DNA from: Rhodeus uyekii
Taxonomy: Eukaryota; Chordata; Actinopteri; Cypriniformes; Acheilognathidae
DNA: 64,000 bases
Direction of reading: 5' to 3'
NCBI GenBank assembly: GCA_037043235.1
Contig: JAWRVZ010000156.1
Coordinates: 848,923-912,922, forward strand
Positions 8,996 through 20,334 of the stretch are shown here, piece by piece (position 1 is the stretch's first letter; the number at the start of each line of letters is the position of its first letter). The notes under the pieces are model-generated. The model was not told where the DNA came from. It did not search any database and saw only the letters and a list, made by a program, of their open reading frames with translations. The position numbers and the translations under genes are program-made.

Positions 8996-9202
8996 ATGCA
9001 CATGATCTGTCCTCGTCCGCTGTGGACTCGTGCACGCTGATCCGTGTCGCGCGCCTCAGTCTCTCGCAGCTGTGCCGTCAGATGCAGCAGCTCTGAAGAG
9101 CAGCGACAGGCACCATCTCCCCGTTCAACCTCATTCGCGTTTATTTGGGAGGATTGTTACTCCGAATCGCACCGAGACTCGGGACAGGCTCGATCGAGAC
9201 CG
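8996..9202 (+). promoter_or_regulatory. Putative CpG-island promoter and non-coding first exon with splice donor
   Basis: CpG dinucleotides are very dense from about 9010 to 9260 (around thirty in 250 bp), while the flanks have very few. In a methylated fish genome this is typical of an active gene promoter. The block ends in cgagaccg followed by gtaagagt, a strong donor with exon end at 9202. The enclosed frame at 9044-9262 has no recognisable domain and reads through the donor, so the exon is probably 5' UTR. No acceptor or coding exon was identified downstream, so the gene cannot be named. The plus-strand direction rests on the donor alone. Confidence 0.55.
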
Positions 9203-10094
9203 GTAAGAGTCGCTCTTCATTCTTCGGTGTTGCTGTTGTCCGCATCCGCGTCCCAGTCCTGATAGCGTCTGCTCGTTTCCATTCCTCTCATTTCATCAGA
9301 CTGAGCTGAGCTCCATCACAATGTTTCCCGCTTTCGAAGCTGCAATAACCTTTACCAGCATTTATATTCTCCACGTAGGCTATTCTCTAAATTGCGCGCG
9401 TTTCACTTGAAACTGAATTCGAATTATACTTGTTGAAATACTTGTTGAGACAGAATGGTTATTATAAGTGGTTGGTTGAATATTATATCGGGTTTGAAAG
9501 TTCAACGCGCAAATATTTTGTTGTGGATGCAGAGTTGACTGGAAAGAAAGAGAAACAGACTCGGTGAAGGACATAATTTCGTGTATAACGTGATAAAAAA
9601 GAAGACTGAAAGACGGTCACAAGCAATAAGTTTGTTTTCTTTGAGATGTTTTGGAAGAAGACGAGGCGCGTTGGTTGAATAGTGTTGGCAAGTGTTCAGT
9701 GTGGTTCATGCATTGATGAGCGGCTCTGTAGAAGCGCCGATGCCCTTGATATCATGTCACCTGGGCAACCGCTTCAGCACCATGGAGAGAGTTCACTGCC
9801 TCGACGCTTCAGCTCCACTTCTAGCAACTATCAACTTCTGGATTGTGTTTGCTGTGAACACTGTTAAACAAAGAACACTGTTCTTTGTTTATTAGTACGT
9901 TTGATATGACACATCTTGTACAGAGAAATGAAACATTTGTTTACATTTATTTAAAGTTCCATGTTATTCCATGTGTTTTTTTAATGGACTATTCCAGTAT
10001 TTATTAATAATGATTTATCAGTGCATGTCGTCATTTTTTGTTTCTATTCTTGTTTCTTGTGCTCTACCAATCCTTAATGAAATAACTTCCCTCC
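9203..10094 (+). other. Possible start of first intron; no gene seen
   Basis: CpG density stays moderately high to about 9330 and then falls. An 11-bp inverted pair (aaagaacactg near 9870 with cagtgttcttt-like sequence beside it) is a small hairpin. No coding exon is apparent. Confidence 0.4.
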
Positions 10095-10706
10095 CTCTTT
10101 CAATGACTTATCTATTTTCTTCTTTCTCTCTTCTCTTCTCTTCTCTTCTTTTCTTTTTTCTCTCTTCGCTTTTCTTCTCTTCATCTGCTCTCTTCTCTTC
10201 TGTTATCTTCTCTTCTCGTCTCTTCTCTTCTCTTCTCGTCTCTTCTTTTCTTTTCTTTTCTTTTTTCTCTCTTCTCTTTTCTTCTCTTCATCTGCTCTCT
10301 TCTCTTCTGTTCTCTTCTCTTCTCTTCATCTGTTCTGTTCTCTTCTGTTCTGTTCTCTTCATCTGTTCTTCTCTTCTCTTCTTGTCTCTTCTTTTCTTTT
10401 CTTTTTTCTCTCTTCTCTTTTCTTCTCTTCATCTGCTCTCTTCTCTTCTGTTCTGTTCTCTTCATCTGTTCTCTTCTCTTCTTTTCTTTTCTTTTCTTTT
10501 TTCTCTCTTCTCTTCTGTTCTGTTCTGTTCTCTTCTCTTCTCATCTCTTCTCTTCATCTGTTCTGTTCTCTTCTGTTCTCTTCTCTTCATCTGTTCTTCT
10601 CTTCTTTTCTCTTCATCTGTTCTTCTTCTCTTCTCTTCTCTTCTCTTCTCTTCTCTTCTCTTCTCTTCTCTTCTCTTCTCTTCTCTTCTCTTCTCTTCTC
10701 TCTTCT
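10095..10706. repeat. Long polypyrimidine tract, TTCTC-based microsatellite
   Basis: About 600 bp that is almost purely C and T on the plus strand, built from tctct, ttctc and cttcatctgttc variants and ending in a clean (TTCTC)n run near 10625-10700. The open frames across it on both strands (Ser/Phe/Leu or Lys/Arg/Glu runs) are artefacts of composition. Such mirror-symmetric tracts can form triplex DNA. Confidence 0.95.
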
Positions 10707-10710
10707 CACG

Positions 10711-13700
10711 CCATAATTGGAGAAGAGATTCTCATTAATTTAGGTTTGACCAGATGTGAATTGTGTGTGAAACACTTTTTAAAATACAGCACTTTAAAAA
10801 AATAATGCTTTAAGAAGTGACTGAGTAGACACAGCTTGTGACTCATTCATTGTGAATGTTTAGTTGGAGCTTAGATGAAGCCATGGAGGGAAATTTCTCC
10901 ACCCTTTGTCATGTGGGGTAGGCATTTTAAAAGTCCTATTGTATGTGGATTCTCTTGTGTTTACATCAGCAAGTATCATTCTATGTGTGTTTATTACAGT
11001 ATGCATGCATGTCCTTTAAATCATTCATATCCCAACTCGATCACTTGCATTGTGTTTCACTCACTATTGTGTGCTGAGTGAAAATCAGGAGTTGAGTTTG
11101 AGCCAAGTGATTACAGAGTACTTTCAGCTGGGGAGGCCAAATATCTGTCACTCCACTCCACTCATTTATGCTGTTCCACTCCGGAGTTCTGTCCACTCGC
11201 TGCTAGTCACATGCAAAGCTTGATGGTTTGGGTACTTTTGGAAGCATTTCTGTTCACAGATATACAAACCAGCTGGACAATTTCTGTCCAAATTGTAAAT
11301 GACTTGATTCTAATTACTTGCATGTAATTGCAAAATGCATGAACTTTTGTGTGAAAGCAAATCAGACTTGCAATTGTGCAAATACATTTGAGTGTAATTG
11401 TTTCCTCTGAAAAATTAATCCAATTGTACTTCCACATCATTTAATATATCACAAAGAAGCCAGTCTTCTGTTGAAATGGAGGATTAGAAATGCTTTGATT
11501 TCATTCAGATTAGATTGTAAACAAAAGTCAAAGTCCATTGTTCAACCTGCAGACCTCTGTTGACTTATTAATTACAGTGCTAGAAGTGCTCTAGAAATCT
11601 GTAGGGACTGTCAGTGTTATGAGGAAGTGGATAACTTGGAGGTGTGTTTGTTATAACATCATTTTCCATTCTGGGTCAGAGAAGTACCTCAACAAGAACT
11701 GCTCTTGAAATGATAGCAAATGAGTTCTCTCTGGATGGCCAAGCAAAATCAATACAAAATAACCAAAACCACACTTTAATCAGAGCTGGCAGTTGGACCT
11801 ACAGCAAAGAGCTGTGAAGACAAAATAAATAATGACATTTAATTCAGACTTTATTTAATTCAGATTACTTGGCCAGCTATTTATTATGATACATGAGCAA
11901 TATTGTTAGGGGTGCAACAAGCACAAGAGATTTGAATCTGGGCTCAAATCTGTTTTTGTCATCTCCTTTTTTGAAGTATTCACTATGGACAGCACAGTGA
12001 ATATAATGTAAAGACTGATAAATCTGTTGCTTTCAGTCTTACCCCAACCTAAAATCCATGTCTGAATTTGATAATAGCTATAAAGATAAACATGCAGTGA
12101 AGAAAACACATCTCTAGATGAGGATCCTTAAGTGGGATCCTTAAGTGTCCCATAAGGATTATGCAGTAGGCTGTTTTAGGTAACCCTCTTCATAATAGCC
12201 ACTGATGATAGCCACAACATTTTTACAGCTGCTTTTCTTTCAGAGGTACTGTATACAGAGATGGACATGAACTGTTTGTGGAATGATTGCACAGCTTTGA
12301 ACTTAACTAATGATAGTAAGCATTCCCATCATTTCGCAGACACGCAATCAGTTTTATTGTGTGTTTAAAGTATAACTGCTAAATATTTCTCCTCTCATAT
12401 TTTAGACCACAATTTATGTCACAGATTTAGAACATGTTGACGTTGATGCTATTCTTTATGGCATGCTTTTTCTCAGCTGGCACCTATACCAGCTGTCTCC
12501 TCAGTTTAGCAGCACTGGGTGTTATTAGATTCATCTCAACTAGACCCCCTGTACTTTAACACATGATTATGACCGCTGTTGACGAGACAATAATTGCCCC
12601 AATTTGCCGTGTCCGAATGGCTTTGGTCACACTTGCCGTCTGAAGCCACAGTATCTCACTGCATCTCAAAGCAGCAGTTATGAAAGCCTCCTTTGATGTT
12701 AGGATGTTTTTCTGGGACGGCTTTTCTGCCACAATAAGCTGCGTTATCCTTTGGAGAGGGGGGGGGGGGGGGGCTGTGACTCCCGAACTAGAGCTTGGCA
12801 ATAAATCAAGTTATAATTTAATTTACATGGAGATCCATGGAATAAAGCGAGCAGGAAATGCAATTTGCTGCCTTTCAGATCTCTGAATAAACATGGCGGG
12901 GTTAGTGCAGGACATGAGGAACCGCTTCAGCGAGTGTCAAACTGGTGGGTCGTAAACCAAAAATGGATTGCAGACTAGTTGTTTACTGGTTGCAAACTGG
13001 ATAAGGTCTAAGCAAATAAGTTCTCGTTTTTAAACATTAACTAACAATGAGCAATATTATATAAATTATTTTATTTATTATGTTTTATTATTATCTTTGT
13101 CAATGTTAGTAAGAATATAATTGTTCATTATTTCTTCATGTTAGTTCACAGCACTAGTCTTCACGGGTCCAAAAATCTGTAGCCGAACCTGAAGAAACCC
13201 TTAAATGTGCTACCGACACAAAAATTGGACCTGGACCTGTGCAGAACCGAGAAATTCAATAAATGTACTACCTGGAACGAATTGTCTATTATTTGAAAGT
13301 TGGACCCGACCCGACTGGACCTGTTTGGGACATATTACACCACAAATTGCTGTTAACAAGTCAATAAACAGCCTTCTCCTTTGTACCTGAGTGTGATACA
13401 TACAATCCTCCTTGCCAAGAATGTTCCGTCCAAGTCATTCCTCTCTGGCTGATTGAAAGAGCATGTTTAGTCCACTCATTATTTCAGCTAAGTTCACTTG
13501 ATGTCACGGTGACCTATATATATATATATATATATATATATCATATATCATATGGGATTTTGAGGACAAAAAAAAACAAAAAACAGTTACAATGTTTGGT
13601 TGTTGCCACTTGACATCCTTGCAAAATCTTATTTCGGAATTAAATCCAGTAAAAAAACCCCCAAAAAACAGCTATACTAATTAAATGCCAACAAGAAATG

Positions 13701-14560
13701 AGAAAATGTTTTTCTTTTTTAAAGAGAGCTATTTACAATAATTAACTGTTGATGACTGTATTTGCCTTCTATTCAACTAGCTTTTGTTGTAATTACACAT
13801 TTTAAGTACTAAAGTTAATTGTCCATGGGTGGCTTTTACAGTGTTATTTCATTCTTGTTGATTGCTGAACGGCAGGGTCTGGCTGTTAAAATGGACGATT
13901 CTTTCTTCATTCTCTCTTGGGTTTTCGTGTCAGTTAGAAAGTCAAGATTTTGGCAACTGCACTGGAATCGTTTTTTTTATTATTATTATTTCAGGAGAGA
14001 GTGCTGCGTGACTTCAGCTATGTTACTTTGCCTTGAGAAGTGCATTTGCTTAGTCTCTCACTGACAGGGGTGCTGTGGAAAAAGAACAGACCGTCTGTCT
14101 CCCCATTACCAGCCTGTGGTAGAGAGAGATTATCATTCGTACACACACAAACCCGTGCCTGAAAATAGTGGAGCAGGCAGGGATGCAGAAGCCTTCAGGA
14201 ATGGGGGTTAATGGCTTTAGCTGTGCATCTTTTTCATTTTGATATTCAATCTTTACATTCTGCATGCTTTACTGCTGGGTAAATCATTTTTAGACTTTTT
14301 TAACATCATTATTTTCACTGTGGACTTTAATTGGACTGTTTTTGGAAAGCTTTAGATTTTCAAAATTATGTTTTCTTTTCTTTTTGTTAGGTAGCATATT
14401 TGTTTACTCTGTGTTATGGAGAAACTAAGCTCAGCTTAATTACTCTTAAGCTTAAAGTAAACTTCTTTTTTTAAGCGTGCGCTATTATATGTGCACAGTT
14501 GAACACAAAGACTTTCAAATCAAACTCCAAGGGAAAGGAAAAATAACTGTATGATTTTCC
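10711..14560. other. Non-coding DNA, possibly intronic
   Basis: No exon with matching splice sites and domain found. Contains a G16 run at 12758-12773, a (TA)n run at 13515-13541, and probable old repeat pieces at 13030-13160 (aacattaactaacaatgagc) and 13165-13330 (acccgacccgactggacctg). Confidence 0.45.
12758..12773 (+). repeat. G16 homopolymer
   Basis: Sixteen consecutive G. It can form a G-quadruplex and is prone to slippage and sequencing error. Confidence 0.9.
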
Positions 14561-14569
14561 ATCTTATGT

Positions 14570-14760
14570 GGGACACACACATATGTTGTGTTTTCAGGCT
14601 TTATGGGGACTTTCCAAAGACATAATGATTTTTTTACTGAATAAACTGTATATACCCTAACCCTAAACCTAGCCACCACAGAAAAAAACATCACTCAGTC
14701 AGATTTATAAGCTGTTTTCCTCATGGAGGCCAAAAAACATTCCCCACAATGACAAGGATT
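14570..14760. repeat. Interspersed repeat containing ccctaaccctaaac
   Basis: The pattern tttatggggactttccaaag, then ataccctaaccctaaaccta, then tggaggccaaaaaacattcc is one I recognise as widespread in fish genomes. The telomere-like ccctaaccctaaac is part of the repeat and covers only two units. Confidence 0.45.
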
Positions 14761-14891
14761 TCAGATATTGCCATTTTTGTGTAGGTACTTTGTCCATATG
14801 CTTTTCTTTTACCTCGACCACACGCACAAAGACATTTTAAAACCCAAAATGTGTCCATATAATCAAAGCTGTTTTGGATTTCATTGTACAG

Positions 14892-15052
14892 TCATTTACA
14901 TTTATGCATTTGGCAGATGCTTTTATCCAAAGCGACATATTGCTTTCAAGGAACACATTGACATTCTATTCAGTTCTTGCTTTTCCTGGGAATCAAACCC
15001 ATGACCTTGGCGTTGCAAGCACCAATGCTCTACTGTTTGAGCTACAGGAAAG
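14892..15052 (-). mobile_element. tRNA-derived SINE
   Basis: Read on the minus strand it starts with a tRNA-like head: tagctcaaacagtagagcat (A box) followed by ggtcatgggtttgattccc (B box). It ends with tcgctttggataaaagcatc then tgccaaatgcataaatg. Same family as 56727-56870. The boxes are internal RNA polymerase III promoter elements. Confidence 0.75.
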
Positions 15053-15059
15053 CTCTTTC

Positions 15060-16080
15060 ATACAGGAAAGGACATTCATAATATCTTCTTTTGGGTAGGT
15101 TTGGACAGAATTCACACTAAAATGGTTTTAATGTGTATACAGTTTGTGTTCCTTATCTCTAGCTTCATTTGAAGTGGCAGCCATTGTCCTGACCTTGCAC
15201 TGCATCATTGGACATGCATAAATTGAATAAGATAGTATCTCTCCAGGCAGAGAGTATCAGATTGTGCTATTGCCTTGTTTTACATTAGGTCTTGGTTTCA
15301 CTCCAGGTTTTAGAACTTGAAACACAATGCAAGTAATCTGGTTTGAGCTGATCAACACAAAGTGAAAAAAGTGAGTTCATTCTCAGTTCACAGGACATAG
15401 TGCAGGTTGATCTGCTTATATTTACAATATATTTGCTTTAATATAGAAAATTATGGCACAATTAAGCAACAATATGCTATTAATATGCTATTTATTAGGA
15501 AATCTCCATTTGGCGATGCTGTATGGTGTGGGAAACACACTCAGTTGTGAACAATTTCAATACTAGATGGAGCCACAAACAGCTTTTCAGTCCAAAAGAC
15601 CTGGCCCAAAGTGTCTCTTTGTAATTGAGACAAATATTGCTCTCCATATTTTGAGTGTTTTTGTTCTTTAAATGAACAGAAGAACAGGTTTGGTTTATCC
15701 TGAAATACACTTAAAAAATGTTAACTTTTTTTTAAAACCTTTTTAACTTTTTCTTTTCTTAGCCTTAGATTTTTACAGAGTAATAAGACGCTGAAATGAT
15801 GGCTGTAAATCTCTCACTTCATGAACTGATTTAGAATTTTTTCAATGTATGAAGGATCAAGCTCAAGCTCTTTCATCTCCTCTGTCTCTGTCCTCTTCAA
15901 GGACAAAGGCTTGTAAAGGTGGGGGAAGGGAGACAATTGAGATAAAAGAAGCACTGGACCACTGACACGTGCACAGCGTCGGGTGGTATCATACACATAC
16001 ATGAATGCAAATGCTTCTAGTTAAGCAAGTTGCATTTTTTTTCCCATTTCACACATTTTTCTCCATTTAGCAAGTATACT
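15060..16080. other. Non-coding DNA
   Basis: No exon, RNA gene or repeat that I can name. Short frames at 15495 and 15814 on the minus strand lack domains. Confidence 0.4.
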
Positions 16081-16082
16081 GC

Positions 16083-16637
16083 AGTTCAAATGTTGGGCTC
16101 AGTAAGATTGTTTTTTGAAAGAAAATAATACCTTTATTCAGCATTCAACTCAAGGATGCATTAACTTAATCAAAAGTGACAGTAAAGATATGTTTTATAA
16201 ATGCTGTTCTTTTGAACTTTTTCTTGATCGCAAAATCTGAAAAGAATGTATCACGATTTCCACAATTATTTTTGCACAGAAAAAATTTACTTGCTGCACT
16301 ATTACACACTTCGGGTCACTAGTGACCCTATACCAATTTACCCATTTATATACATTAATTAGAAAACAGACATTCTTTGCTAATTTAATTTAGTTGAGAA
16401 TAAGGTTGAGATCACAAAAATAAGCCAGGTGTCAAAACACGCTTTATCTATGCTTTAAGAAGAGGTTTATACTATTGTGCCAGTTAAAGACCCATTCGTG
16501 TCAGATAGATTATAAAGATTCATACATTTAAGGGTTAAAAAATATTAAAATAGAAAACTGTTATTTTAAATTGTAAAGCCGAAGCATATGAGACTTTCAA
16601 ACACATAAAAACATCTTACCGACCCCAAACTTTTGAA
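16083..16637 (+). mobile_element. Cyprinid TIR element (GACCCCAAACTTTTGAA family), with internal insertion
   Basis: Begins ttcaaatgttgggctcagta and ends cttaccgaccccaaactttt, an imperfect inverted terminus. The interior carries the family sequence (ttcagc, aaggatgcatt, tgacagtaaagat, gtatcacgatttccac) also found near 20.1, 31.9, 33.8 and 39.8 kb. From about 16300 to 16530 it is replaced by unrelated sequence starting ttcgggtcactagtgaccct and containing aaagacccattcgtgtcag, probably another element. It encodes nothing. Superfamily not determined. Confidence 0.7.
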
Positions 16638-16639
16638 TT

Positions 16640-19600
16640 TAAAATTCATCATTATAAGTGCTAGACTTCCTTTGACACTGTATAGGCTGGGTTGCTGGTT
16701 CTGTCATATATCAGCCAGATAACTAGATTTCAGGGCGCTTCCTGATTTAACCCCTCACACCATCCTCCACTCTGCAGCAGGTGCTGGGAAATGATGAAGA
16801 CGGGTCTGTGAATATCTCACAGCTCCACAGCACTGAGCTCCATGTTGGGTGATGGGATTTCTCTAGACATTAATGGCCAGTAAGCAGAAAGGCTGTACAG
16901 GCCGCGCTTTCCCATCCAGCTGAATTGCTGACTGATCAGAGGAGAGTCTCTGGCTATGGCCTCAGTAAACACATACAGCCTTTTGCATTGAACTCTCTAA
17001 TGAAACAACGTCAGCACTGATAGTGTTGGAGCAGGGTACACCTCACAGTCAAAATCTCATCTCAGTTCCATTTCTCTTACCTAGATTGCTTCAGGGATAG
17101 ATCTAACCTGAAAGGGCCAGACGAATACCTAAAAGAGGGAACAAAGTGAGTCATCTGTAAATTGAAGCTCTAGTGTTTCTTTCTCTATCTCTGAGATGGA
17201 CAGTTGTTCGGGCACAGAGGTTTGGCACACACACTGAATGTTGCATCAGGAATAAGCTTTATTACTTGCCATTTTAACACTGGACCATTTCAGTCAATCT
17301 GAACACATGTGCACTAGTCAGGGACGTCGAATGACTCCTTTATGTCAAGTATTATTAATACTAACATTATAAAACAGATATCAAATTTAGACATCAAATT
17401 AATTAAAACAAAACAAACCATCCCTATAGTGTCTTTTGATTTCAGATTATGAATTTAATTCTCTTTTGGACAAATGGTTGAGCAAAATCTTCAGTAAGCC
17501 AATTGATTGATCGAATTTAAAAATGTAGTTATATTATATAATTCCTTATAAATCAGTTCTCCCTGTTAACACAAATAATAGAAGTAAAGACACACTGAAG
17601 TTATCTGGAAAACATTTAATATATATACAAATCTATAAATGTCATTAGTTGCATCCCAATTCACCTACTTATGCTCTATTCTATGTACATTTGTGATTTT
17701 GTATAAAAGTGCCATTGAAAAGTCTCAAAAGAAAAAGTGCACTTCAAATACCCAGATGACACTTAATGCACTCAACTGTCACAGCGTTCCTTAGAGTCCA
17801 ATGCTGGATGACAAAATAACCATACAAAATTCATAAACTAGACGGTAGAGCACATAGTATAAGTGTATAGTATATAGTGTGGTGTTCAGAACACAATTCA
17901 CATATGGTCTGACTCGGTTCTGGATTGTAAGACTTTTCACCATTCAATTATTTCCCATACATTTTCACTTAAATTAATTTAAATTAAATGTTAAATGTTT
18001 TAAAATGAACCATTTTCAATTTCCCTTAAAAAATGCAGTAAAATGGATTGAGAATACCAATTCGCATTGACTTTACCGTCACATAGTGCTTTCATGTGTT
18101 GTATTTGCATGATGGATGAATGAAATCACCTTTGATTTTGTCAGATCAGTGTGAGGAGAGCATCAATGAATGGAAGAGATCAGAACGTAAAGGCTGATGT
18201 ACACATGTACCTGCCATAGATCTGACACCTTCTCAACTGGGAATTTAAGAGGTTGCTAAGCAACAAGCGCAAGCCTCCTTGGAAGGCTTGAATCTTAATT
18301 GGTCTGACTGGCCAGTCCTTATTTATTTATCTTTTATTTTTGATGACAAGGTCACAGGTAGGAACACCAACAAAGAAAAACATGTTTCAGCTTCATAAAT
18401 TAAACATGAGCAAACCTCCCTCGCTGTCCAATCTACCTCAAACTATTTGTGTGGACACACTCACTCAGTTTTCCCTCAAGCATGAAAGAGAAGCAGCTGC
18501 AGCACCTGAGGACTACAGAGTGATTCCAATGCAATGAAGATCTCAGGCATTCAGAGGGTTTAGGCTTGAGGTGCAGACCTCACTGCCTTTGTAATTTCAC
18601 TCCTGAAGCATGCCTCATGCAGAATGAAAACTCATTGTCAAAGTGCCACTCACTTTTTCCACATTATACATCCCATTCAAATGGGAGCTATATCTAGTTT
18701 TTATTAAAATGTGCTCAGTTTGGGAATAAAAGAAATACTGGAACCAAATGATTTTTATGACATTTGGTTTCATTAACGGTAATGAAACATCTTCATTCGT
18801 CTCTGCAAGTAACAATGTAACAAATAGAAATGCAACCTGGACCAAAGACATCTAAACGAGCCAAAAATAACACATGATGTCAGAAGATTCGACCCTAAAA
18901 AGGACAGAACGCTCTTGCATACCTATTTTTTCTCATAGTAGTTGAGTTGTTGCCCATCACAGTTATAGTTACAGGCGTCAGAATGTTATCTCTTTTGTGT
19001 GACTTGCATGTGTGGGCTTTATACATTTTAGAAGCTCTTGATGAGTTCTCACACACAGCATTGTTTTGGCTTTTTGGGAAGTTCCATCGTGAAATATATA
19101 CCAATCAATCAGGCTGTGAACATATCCTCTATGCCTTTCGGTACAGTATCTTTAGGTTCGGTGTTAAAATGCCAACCTGAACGCTTTAGCGGACCAGGAA
19201 TACTTTTTTTTTTGGGGGGGTCTGGACCAAATTAACCAAGCGAACTGAACTACAAGTCTGAACACACCCTAAATTTCTCATATCAACCAATTATTTTAAA
19301 ATAAATTGTTAAACAAACACTTAATGCTGTTTTTGTTTAGTGTATGTTAACTATTGTATATTTCTACACCGACAAACTATTTTGTATTGTGTTACTGTCA
19401 CATTTGCCATGAAGTTAAATCCAATAATGCTTGGTACACATTGTACGATGTTGGGCTGTCCCAATGTAAGATGACCAATTGTGAAAAACCACAATTGCAA
19501 AAGTGAGATTCATCTTGCTCTATTTGTTTACCACTAGCACATGCTGATGTTTTGTTATTTTATACTTGTAGCGCAGCCAATGATTCAATAGGTGTCATTA
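16640..19600. other. Non-coding DNA
   Basis: Mostly plain, moderately AT-rich sequence; nothing coding recognised. 16700-17150 and 18140-18340 have balanced composition and few repeats and could hold conserved non-coding elements, but this cannot be judged from one species. Confidence 0.4.
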
Positions 19601-19603
19601 TTG

Positions 19604-20108
19604 TACAGGCTGCATACATGTTATTAATGACTTGAGCCTATTGGGCATAGGCCACCAACAAGGGATCTCCAGGCATCTCGGTCCTGAGCAATCCTCTCCA
19701 ACTGTCCCCACGAGTAGCCTGTTCTCTTCACGTCGGCATCCAGGTCTCGGCGGCAGCTGTTTCGAGGCCGACCTCTCTTTCTCGTCACTTGTGGATTCCA
19801 TGAGAGGGACTGTCTGATGGTGTTGGATTGCGGAGTGTGTGCCCCAGCCATCTCCAGTGTCTTTGGATGATCTCTTGGTCGGCTGCCTGTTGATTAGTGC
19901 GTTGCAAGAGCTCATCGTTGCTGATGGTGTCAGGCCACCGAATCTGAAGAATGCACCTCAGACATGTGTTGATAAACGTCTGAATGTTCTTGGTGGTGGT
20001 AACTGTGGTCCTCCACGTTTCAGCACCATAAACCAGAACAGATTTCACGTTAGTGTTTAAAATCCTGATTTTTGTTTTTATGGACAGGTCAAAAACATTG
20101 CAAAACAT
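19604..20108 (-). pseudogene. LINE reverse transcriptase, C-terminal remnant
   Basis: The minus strand encodes the end of a non-LTR retrotransposon polyprotein in two overlapping frames. The first (from 20108) has SVLVYGAETWRTT, then FINTCLRCILQIRWPDTI and HWRWLGHTLR. The second (from about 19810) has WNPQVTRKRGRPRNSCRRDL, GYSWGQLERIAQDRDAWRSL and VGGLCP. These motifs make up the conserved tail after the polymerase domain of RTE/Nimb-like LINEs. A frameshift lies near 19785-19810. The endonuclease and polymerase core are absent, so this is a 5'-truncated, dead copy. Its upstream edge abuts a TIR element at about 20107. Clade assignment is tentative. Confidence 0.8.
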
Positions 20109-20334
20109 TTTCGTGGAAATTGTGATGCATTTTTTTCAGGACTTTATGATTAATAGAAAAGAAAAGTAGAAAAACATAGAAAGTTCAGAAGAAAAGCATT
20201 TATTTTAAATAGAAATCTTTTGTAACAATATAAATGTCTTTACTGTCACTTTTGATCACTTTAATGCATCCTTGCTGAATAAAAGCAATCTTTAAAATAT
20301 ATATATTTTTATCTACTGAGCCCAAATTCTTGAA
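20107..20334 (-). mobile_element. Fragment of the GACCCCAAACTTTTGAA TIR element
   Basis: The minus strand reads acaattgttcaagaatttgg gctcagtaga, then family sequence with agtgacagtaaagacattta and cacaatttccacgaaaatg. It shares this order with 16083-16250. The LINE remnant begins where this copy stops. Confidence 0.65.

Noticed and set aside
9044..9262. Ser/Arg-rich frame in the CpG-rich block
   Set aside because: Runs across the strong splice donor and matches no family; more likely 5' UTR of high GC.
9971..10738. 255-residue Ser/Phe/Leu frame and Lys/Arg/Glu frames opposite
   Set aside because: Pure consequence of the TTCTC microsatellite.
14650..14672. Telomere-like ccctaaccctaaac
   Set aside because: Only two units, and part of a dispersed fish repeat, so not an interstitial telomere array.
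14892..15052. A genuine tRNA gene
   Set aside because: A and B boxes are present but the acceptor stem does not pair, and the fixed tail with tgccaaatgcataaatg recurs at 56.8 kb, so it is a SINE.
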